Assembly: GCA_031549285.1 (NCBI GenBank)
Contig: JAVBPZ010000021.1
Location: 1-16,797 of the forward strand
Direction of reading: 5' to 3'
From: JAAYCI01 sp031549285
GTDB taxonomy: Bacteria > Bacillota > Clostridia > Oscillospirales > Ruminococcaceae
DNA: 16,797 nucleotides
The position numbers and the translations under genes were made by a program. The stretch's first letter is position 1. Every line of letters starts with the position of its first letter. Under the pieces are notes generated by a model. It did no database searches, was not told where the DNA came from, and saw only the letters and a program-made list of their open reading frames with translations. Shown in pieces: positions 12,762-16,797 of this stretch.

Positions 12762-13778
12762 ATGATTATTTCTACCAAGCGCGGCACACCGGCCGTGGAA
12801 GTAAAAAAAATTGTAGGGATGCTGGAGGCGCAAGGGGTGCAGGTGCACCTGATCCAGGGGACTGACTATAACGTTTTTGGTCTGGTGGGGGACACCACCA
12901 AAATAAATGAATTTCAGATACGCGCGAACCCATGGGTAGAGGAAGTGACCCGTGTGGCAGCGCCGTATAAGCTGGCGAACCGCGTGTTTCACGAGGCGGA
13001 CACGGTAGTGGATGTGGCCGGCGTTAAGGTGGGCGGCAGCGAGCCGGTAGTGGTAATTGGCGGACCGTGCGCGGTGGAGGACAAGGATATGGCGGTGCGC
13101 CTGGCGAAAGAATGTAAGGCGGCCGGCGCGGTGCTATTTCGCGGTGGGGCGTATAAACCAAGGACCTCTCCGTATGCGTTCCAGGGGCTGGAAACCGAGG
13201 GGATATTGGATTTGGTGGCGGCGCGGGAAGCAACCGGGCTGCCGATTGTGAGTGAGCTGATGGGCGAAGACAGGGTGGAAGAATTTGAAACCTATGTGGA
13301 TTTGGTGCAGATTGGTGCGCGAAACATGCAGAATTTCAATCTGCTGAAGGCTGTGGGCAAGATGAAAAAACCGGTCCTGCTGAAACGCGGGTTGGCCAAC
13401 ACCATTGAAGAGTGGATCATGAGTGCGGAGTATATTTTGGCCGAGGGAAACCCGAATGTGATTTTCTGTGAGCGCGGGGTGCGAACGTTTGAAAAATATA
13501 CCCGAAATACACTGGATTTGAGCGTGGTGCCGATATTAAAACAAAAGACACACCTGCCGATAATTATTGACCCCAGCCATGCGACCGGGGACTGGCGGCT
13601 GGTGGAAAGCATTTCGCTGGCGGCGGTGGCGGCGGGCGCGGACGGGCTGATGCTGGAAGTGCACGACCATCCGGAGGCGGCGGTGAGTGATGGCGCGCAG
13701 AGCCTGAAGCCGGAAAAATTTGTAAAATTGGTGGAAAAATGCCGGGGAGTGGCCCGCGCGATTGGAAGAGAGATGTGA
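12762..13778 (+). CDS. aroF: 3-deoxy-7-phosphoheptulonate (DAHP) synthase, type I beta
   Basis: 338 residues. It condenses phosphoenolpyruvate and erythrose 4-phosphate, the first committed aromatic step. An N-terminal ferredoxin-like regulatory domain (~1-70, MIISTKRGTPAVEVKKIVGM) precedes the TIM barrel, as in the Thermotoga enzyme; it is the likely site of feedback control by aromatic amino acids. Barrel motifs: GGPCAVE, RGGAYKPRTSPYAFQG, QIGARNMQNF, LLKRG, ERGVRTFE and DPSHATG. Metal ligands by family comparison are C103, H273, E299 and D310. GAAGAGAGGA lies about 8 bases before the ATG. aroA follows after three bases. Confidence 0.97.
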   Translation: MIISTKRGTPAVEVKKIVGMLEAQGVQVHLIQGTDYNVFGLVGDTTKINEFQIRANPWVEEVTRVAAPYKLANRVFHEADTVVDVAGVKVGGSEPVVVIGGPCAVEDKDMAVRLAKECKAAGAVLFRGGAYKPRTSPYAFQGLETEGILDLVAAREATGLPIVSELMGEDRVEEFETYVDLVQIGARNMQNFNLLKAVGKMKKPVLLKRGLANTIEEWIMSAEYILAEGNPNVIFCERGVRTFEKYTRNTLDLSVVPILKQKTHLPIIIDPSHATGDWRLVESISLAAVAAGADGLMLEVHDHPEAAVSDGAQSLKPEKFVKLVEKCRGVARAIGREM

Positions 13779-13781
13779 GGC

Positions 13782-15125
13782 ATGACCGTACAGATACTTC
13801 CGGGGAAACCCGCCGGCGTGATGCGGGTGCCGCCCAGTAAAAGTATGGCGCACCGGCTGCTGGTTTGTGCTGCCTTGGCGCGGGGAGCGTCCCGGGTGGA
13901 AAATGTGGCGCTGTCGGCGGATATTATGGCCACCATGGGCGCCATGCGCGCGCTGGGCGCGGGGATGCAGTACAGTGGCGGCAATGTGGCGGTGGACGGC
14001 GCGGCAGACACATTTTTGGGTGAGGGATCCGGCAGGGCGGCGGACCGGGCCAAAGAACAGAGTTTTGGCAAGATTACAGCGCCGGTGGATTGCGGCGAAA
14101 GCGGCAGCACCTTGCGGTTTTTAATTCCGCTATTTTCGCTGGCGGACGGGCCGGTTACCTTTACGGGTGCGGCGCGGCTGTTCCAGCGGCCGCTGACCGT
14201 ATATGAGGAAATGTTCCGGGAGCAGGGGCTGGTTTTTGCGCCGGGAAGCGAAAGCCTGACGATACAGGGGCCGCTGCGCAGTGGGCGGTATGCGCTGGCG
14301 GGGAATGTTTCCAGCCAGTTTATTTCGGGACTGTTGTTTGCGCTGCCGCTGCTGGCGGGGGATAGCGTGATACAGGTGGCGCCGCCGTTTGAGAGCCGCA
14401 GTTATGTGGAGCTGACCCGGACGGCACAGGCGATGTTTGGTGTTGAAAGCCGGTGGCAGGATGAAAACACCTTGGTGGTGCCGGGTGGACAGCGATACCG
14501 TCCGCGGCAGGTTGTTGTGGAGGGAGACTGGTCCCAGGCGGCGGTGCCTGCGGTGATTGGCGCAGTATGCGGCGGTGTATCTGTTTCGGGACTTTCGCAA
14601 GAATCGATGCAAGGGGATAAGGTTATTTTGCAAATATTGCAGCGATGCGGTGCCGAGGTTGGTTGGCGGGAAGGGTTGCTGACGGTGGCGCCAGGGAAGG
14701 CAGGGCTGGCCGCGGCGGGTGAAGTGAGCCTGGCGGACTGCCCTGACTTAGGGCCTGTGCTGTGTGCGTTGGCGTTGTTTTGCCCCGGCGCCACAAAATT
14801 TGTGGACGCGGGACGGCTGCGTATAAAGGAGAGCGATAGGATTTTCTCGGTAGAGAGTGAATTGAAAAAGCTGGGCGGGCGCCTGTCGTCAGGCGCGGAC
14901 AGTATTGTGGTAGAGGGCGGCGGTGCGCTGCTGCCGAACAAAACCACTATATCGCACAATGACCACCGGGTGGTGATGGCGATAGCGGTGGCGGCGGTGT
15001 GCGCGGGGGTGCCGGTAACCATAGAGGGAGCCGAGGCGATTCAAAAAAGCTGGCCAAGTTTTTTTGAGGATTTGGCGGAGATAGGCATTCACAGCGAAAA
15101 AGAAAGCGAGGCGCGGGGCGGATGA
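13782..15125 (+). CDS. aroA: 3-phosphoshikimate 1-carboxyvinyltransferase (EPSP synthase)
   Basis: 447 residues. It joins shikimate 3-phosphate and phosphoenolpyruvate, shikimate step 6. Conserved elements: PPSKSMAHR (K20, S21, R25), CGESGSTLRFLIPL (104-117), SSQFISG (177-183), GDWSQAA with D249, and RIKESDRI (347-354) with K349, E350 and R353. A DHRVVMAIAVAA stretch follows near the end. The segment equivalent to the glyphosate-contact NAGTAMRP of class I enzymes reads ESGSTLRF here, so it is not a textbook class I sequence; inhibitor sensitivity cannot be judged from this. There are ~20 extra residues around 78-97 (FLGEGSGRAADRAKEQSFGK) before the CGESGST strand. The start is 3 bases after aroF; the stop overlaps tyrA by ATGA. 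Confidence 0.96.
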   Translation: MTVQILPGKPAGVMRVPPSKSMAHRLLVCAALARGASRVENVALSADIMATMGAMRALGAGMQYSGGNVAVDGAADTFLGEGSGRAADRAKEQSFGKITAPVDCGESGSTLRFLIPLFSLADGPVTFTGAARLFQRPLTVYEEMFREQGLVFAPGSESLTIQGPLRSGRYALAGNVSSQFISGLLFALPLLAGDSVIQVAPPFESRSYVELTRTAQAMFGVESRWQDENTLVVPGGQRYRPRQVVVEGDWSQAAVPAVIGAVCGGVSVSGLSQESMQGDKVILQILQRCGAEVGWREGLLTVAPGKAGLAAAGEVSLADCPDLGPVLCALALFCPGATKFVDAGRLRIKESDRIFSVESELKKLGGRLSSGADSIVVEGGGALLPNKTTISHNDHRVVMAIAVAAVCAGVPVTIEGAEAIQKSWPSFFEDLAEIGIHSEKESEARGG

Positions 15126-15979
15126 CCACAAGGGACCAACTGCTGATAGTGGGCCTGGGGCTGATGGGCGGCAGTTATGCGGCTGGCCTGTCGCGCCGGG
15201 GATACATGGTGAGCGCCATAGACCGGGACGAGACGGTGCTGCAGTATGCGCTGGGGCGCGGGTGGATTGCGCTGGGCGCCGTGGACGGCGAGCCTGCGGA
15301 AGAACTGTTAAAAGCGGCAGATTATGTTATAATGGCGCTGTATCCGGGCGATATATTGCCGTGGCTGCAAAAAAACAAACAGTTCCTGAAGCCGGGAGCG
15401 ATGCTGACCGACCTGGCCGGCGTGAAGGGATGTTTTGTGCCGGAGGCACAGGAGCTGCTGGGGAGTGGGCACGAGTTTATACCCAGCCACCCGATGGCGG
15501 GCCGGGAAAAAAGCGGCATAGAAAATGCGGATGATGCGATATTTACGGGGGCCAATTTTTTGATTACCCCGACCGAGCACAACACCGGAGCGGGCGTTGC
15601 GTTCGCGCGGGAGCTGGCGGAAACGCTGGGATTTGCGCGTATCACCGAGCTATCGGTGGAGGAGCACGACCGGATGATTGGGTATGTGAGCCAGCTGACC
15701 CATGCTATTGCGGTGAGCCTGATGAATGCGAACGACGACCCGCTGTTGCCAAAGGTGACCGGGGATAGCTTCCGGGATTTGACGCGAATTGCAGACATAA
15801 ACGAGGTATTGTGGAGCGAGCTGTTTTTGGCAAACGCGCCGGCGCTGACAAACGAGATAGAAGAGTTTGTGACCTGTTTGGAGCAGTTAAAGCAAAAATT
15901 GAACTATGGTGACAAAGAAGGTTTGCAAGAGATGTTTAAAATGTCGACAATGCGCCGGCGGGAGTTCGACGCGGAATAA
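15122..15979 (+). CDS. tyrA: Prephenate dehydrogenase
   Basis: 285 residues. It oxidatively decarboxylates prephenate to 4-hydroxyphenylpyruvate for tyrosine. The NAD(P)-binding loop is GLGLMGGS (11-18), with D35 in SAIDRDE at the end of the second strand favouring NAD. Prephenate-site motifs are SHPMAGREKSG with H123, and QLTHAIAVSLMNA with H194; TGDSFRDLTRIA follows. It has no chorismate mutase part and no C-terminal ACT domain, so it is the short monofunctional form and probably not tyrosine-sensing by ACT. ATGA overlap with aroA means coupled translation. Confidence 0.95.
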   Translation: MTTRDQLLIVGLGLMGGSYAAGLSRRGYMVSAIDRDETVLQYALGRGWIALGAVDGEPAEELLKAADYVIMALYPGDILPWLQKNKQFLKPGAMLTDLAGVKGCFVPEAQELLGSGHEFIPSHPMAGREKSGIENADDAIFTGANFLITPTEHNTGAGVAFARELAETLGFARITELSVEEHDRMIGYVSQLTHAIAVSLMNANDDPLLPKVTGDSFRDLTRIADINEVLWSELFLANAPALTNEIEEFVTCLEQLKQKLNYGDKEGLQEMFKMSTMRRREFDAE

Positions 15980-15996
15980 TTTTGGGGATGGGCGAT

Positions 15997-16545
15997 ATGA
16001 GTAAAAACATAGTGAAGAACAATGTGCGCAAGATGGTGACGACGGCGCTGCTGATGGCGGTGGGGGTGGTGCTGCCGGTTTCGCTGCACATGGTGCCGAG
16101 CGCGGGCAGCGTGCTGCTGCCGATGCATATTCCGGTGCTGCTGTGCGGGCTGCTGTGCGGGCCGCTGTGGGGGCTGGCCTGTGGGCTGCTGACGCCGGTG
16201 CTGTCCTGCCTGTTTACCGGGATGCCGCCGCTGGCGTACCTGCCGGGAATGGTGTGCGAGCTGGCTGTGTATGGCCTGGCGGGAGGGCTGCTGATGCGAT
16301 ATGTAAACACACACAGCCGGGTGGCGGATATTTATATTTCGTTGCTGGGGGCGATGCTGGCCGGGCGGGTGGTGTTTGGCGTTTTAAACGCAGTAATATT
16401 TGTGGCGGGGGCGTATTCCCTACAGGTGTGGGTGGTGGCGGCGTTTGTTACGGCGCTGCCGGGTATTGTGATTCAGCTGGTGCTGCTGCCGGCGATAGTG
16501 CTGGCGCTGCAAAAGGCAAAACTGGCGGACACCAAAGAAGGATAG
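15997..16545 (+). CDS. ECF transporter substrate-binding (S) component, substrate unknown
   Basis: 182 residues, about six hydrophobic helices (roughly 13-33, 41-58, 60-75, 80-100, 111-135, 148-172). It fits the S-component family in size and pattern: a charged N-terminus then ALLMAVGVVLP, LPMHIPVLLCGLLCG (41-55), TGMPPLAYLPGM (74-85) and ELAVYGLAGG (88-97). S components capture a vitamin or similar small molecule and share the EcfT/EcfA1/EcfA2 energising module, which is not in this window. Its position 17 bases after tyrA, ahead of the cluster terminator, suggests cotranscription and perhaps an aromatic-related cargo; TrpP is a known tryptophan S component, but no residue evidence ties this protein to it. 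ATG 15997 is preferred; ATG 15988 is possible. Confidence 0.8.
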   Translation: MSKNIVKNNVRKMVTTALLMAVGVVLPVSLHMVPSAGSVLLPMHIPVLLCGLLCGPLWGLACGLLTPVLSCLFTGMPPLAYLPGMVCELAVYGLAGGLLMRYVNTHSRVADIYISLLGAMLAGRVVFGVLNAVIFVAGAYSLQVWVVAAFVTALPGIVIQLVLLPAIVLALQKAKLADTKEG

Positions 16546-16571
16546 AAGTGTCCTGGCGCTGGCGCTGAGAC

Positions 16572-16640
16572 AAAAAAGAACCCCGGGTGTGGGCAGTGCG
16601 GTGCGAATGCCGCAGCTGCCGGACCTGGGGTGGTTTTTTT
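16572..16640. terminator. Strong, near-symmetric terminator closing the aromatic cluster
   Basis: ACCCCGGGT (16580-16588) pairs with ACCTGGGGT (16623-16631; one G-T), and inside it GGCAG/CTGCC and TGCGG/CCGCA extend the stem to an 8-base loop. A run of six A (16572-16577) and a run of seven T (16634-16640) flank it, so it can work in both directions. Confidence 0.88.
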
Positions 16641-16797
16641 ATTGCCCGACGAAGCGAGTGCCACGCGAATGCTTGCATTCTCATGGCAGAGTAAGGAGGG
16701 CGACAACGGGTATAATACCCCGCGGTCTTCGCCCAAGAGATTAAAGGGATGGCGGCCTACGGGCTGCCGCGGGAAACGCGCGAAGCGCGAGGCCGGG
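16641..16797. other. Structured non-coding stretch at the right edge
   Basis: No gene seen. Successive stem-loops: TGCCA-cgc-GAATGC-tt-GCATTC-tca-TGGCA (about 16660-16687); GGGCGA/TCGCCC (16698-16703, 16729-16734) around the palindrome GGGTATAATACCC (16708-16720); GGCGGCC-TACG-GGCTGCC (16751-16768), whose C(TACG)G is a UNCG-type RNA tetraloop; and CGCGC-gaa-GCGCG (16777-16789). The last resembles the first internal hairpin of the 12503-12597 element and may be the start of another copy cut by the window end. Confidence 0.4.

Noticed and set aside
11651..12787. Long minus-strand frame (378 codons) opposite aroC
   Set aside because: Proline/histidine/serine-rich antisense shadow of a GC-rich, G-ending coding sequence; aroC on the other strand is unmistakable.
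16692..16699. TAAGGAGG as the ribosome binding site of a plus-strand gene at the right edge
   Set aside because: No ATG, GTG or TTG follows within 5-12 bases; the stretch is taken up by a palindromic stem instead.

Overview
The window looks like a chromosomal segment of a GC-rich Firmicute, most likely a clostridial gut-type lineage (Oscillospirales-like). This rests on clean AGGAGG-type ribosome binding sites, sigma-A-like promoters, ECF-transporter and CPBP-protease families, a BTAD-type regulator, and the gene order of the aromatic amino acid block. It is an inference from style, not from a database match. No rRNA, tRNA, CRISPR array, insertion sequence or phage gene was seen.

Left part (1-4.8 kb). 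A possible gene start runs off the left edge on the minus strand. A small CPHC glutaredoxin/thioredoxin-like protein (274-534, minus) has its own promoter and terminator. Three plus-strand genes follow: a CPBP (CAAX/Abi) membrane protease with a very long Pro/Gly/Tyr/Met-rich tail and an extra C-terminal helix (769-2379), a compact DEAD-box RNA helicase (2486-3631), and a four-helix membrane protein with an acidic, repeat-bearing and then Pro/Gly/Tyr-rich N-terminal half (3695-4732). A bidirectional terminator separates them from the next block.

Middle part (4.8-8.7 kb), all on the minus strand. An HtrA-like membrane serine protease without a PDZ domain and with a Tyr/Pro/Gly/Thr-rich N-terminal tail (7471-8547). 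An AT-rich spacer of about 560 bases with an 11-bp-period direct repeat and a strong G-quadruplex motif. A single-pass protein with a DUF4367-like outer domain (6240-6893). A regulator built from an OmpR-type winged helix, a BTAD domain and a GGDEF-like domain whose signature is eroded (4859-6055).

Right part (8.8-16.6 kb), all on the plus strand, is an aromatic amino acid cluster: pheA (chorismate mutase-prephenate dehydratase), aroB, aroC, aroF (DAHP synthase), aroA, tyrA, then an ECF-transporter substrate-binding subunit and a strong terminator. aroB/aroC and aroA/tyrA overlap by ATGA and aroF/aroA are 3 bases apart, so these are translationally tight. Together they supply shikimate-pathway steps 1, 2, 6 and 7 and the phenylalanine and tyrosine branches; dehydroquinase, shikimate dehydrogenase and shikimate kinase are not in the window.

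The most unusual non-coding feature is a family of GC-rich multi-hairpin elements in the aromatic cluster's spacers: a near-perfect cloverleaf at 12503-12597, a related larger copy at 9991-10153, and what may be the start of another at the right edge. The most unusual protein features are the eroded GGDEF module on the BTAD regulator and the recurrence of Tyr/Pro/Gly-rich disordered tails on three unrelated membrane proteins within 8 kb.
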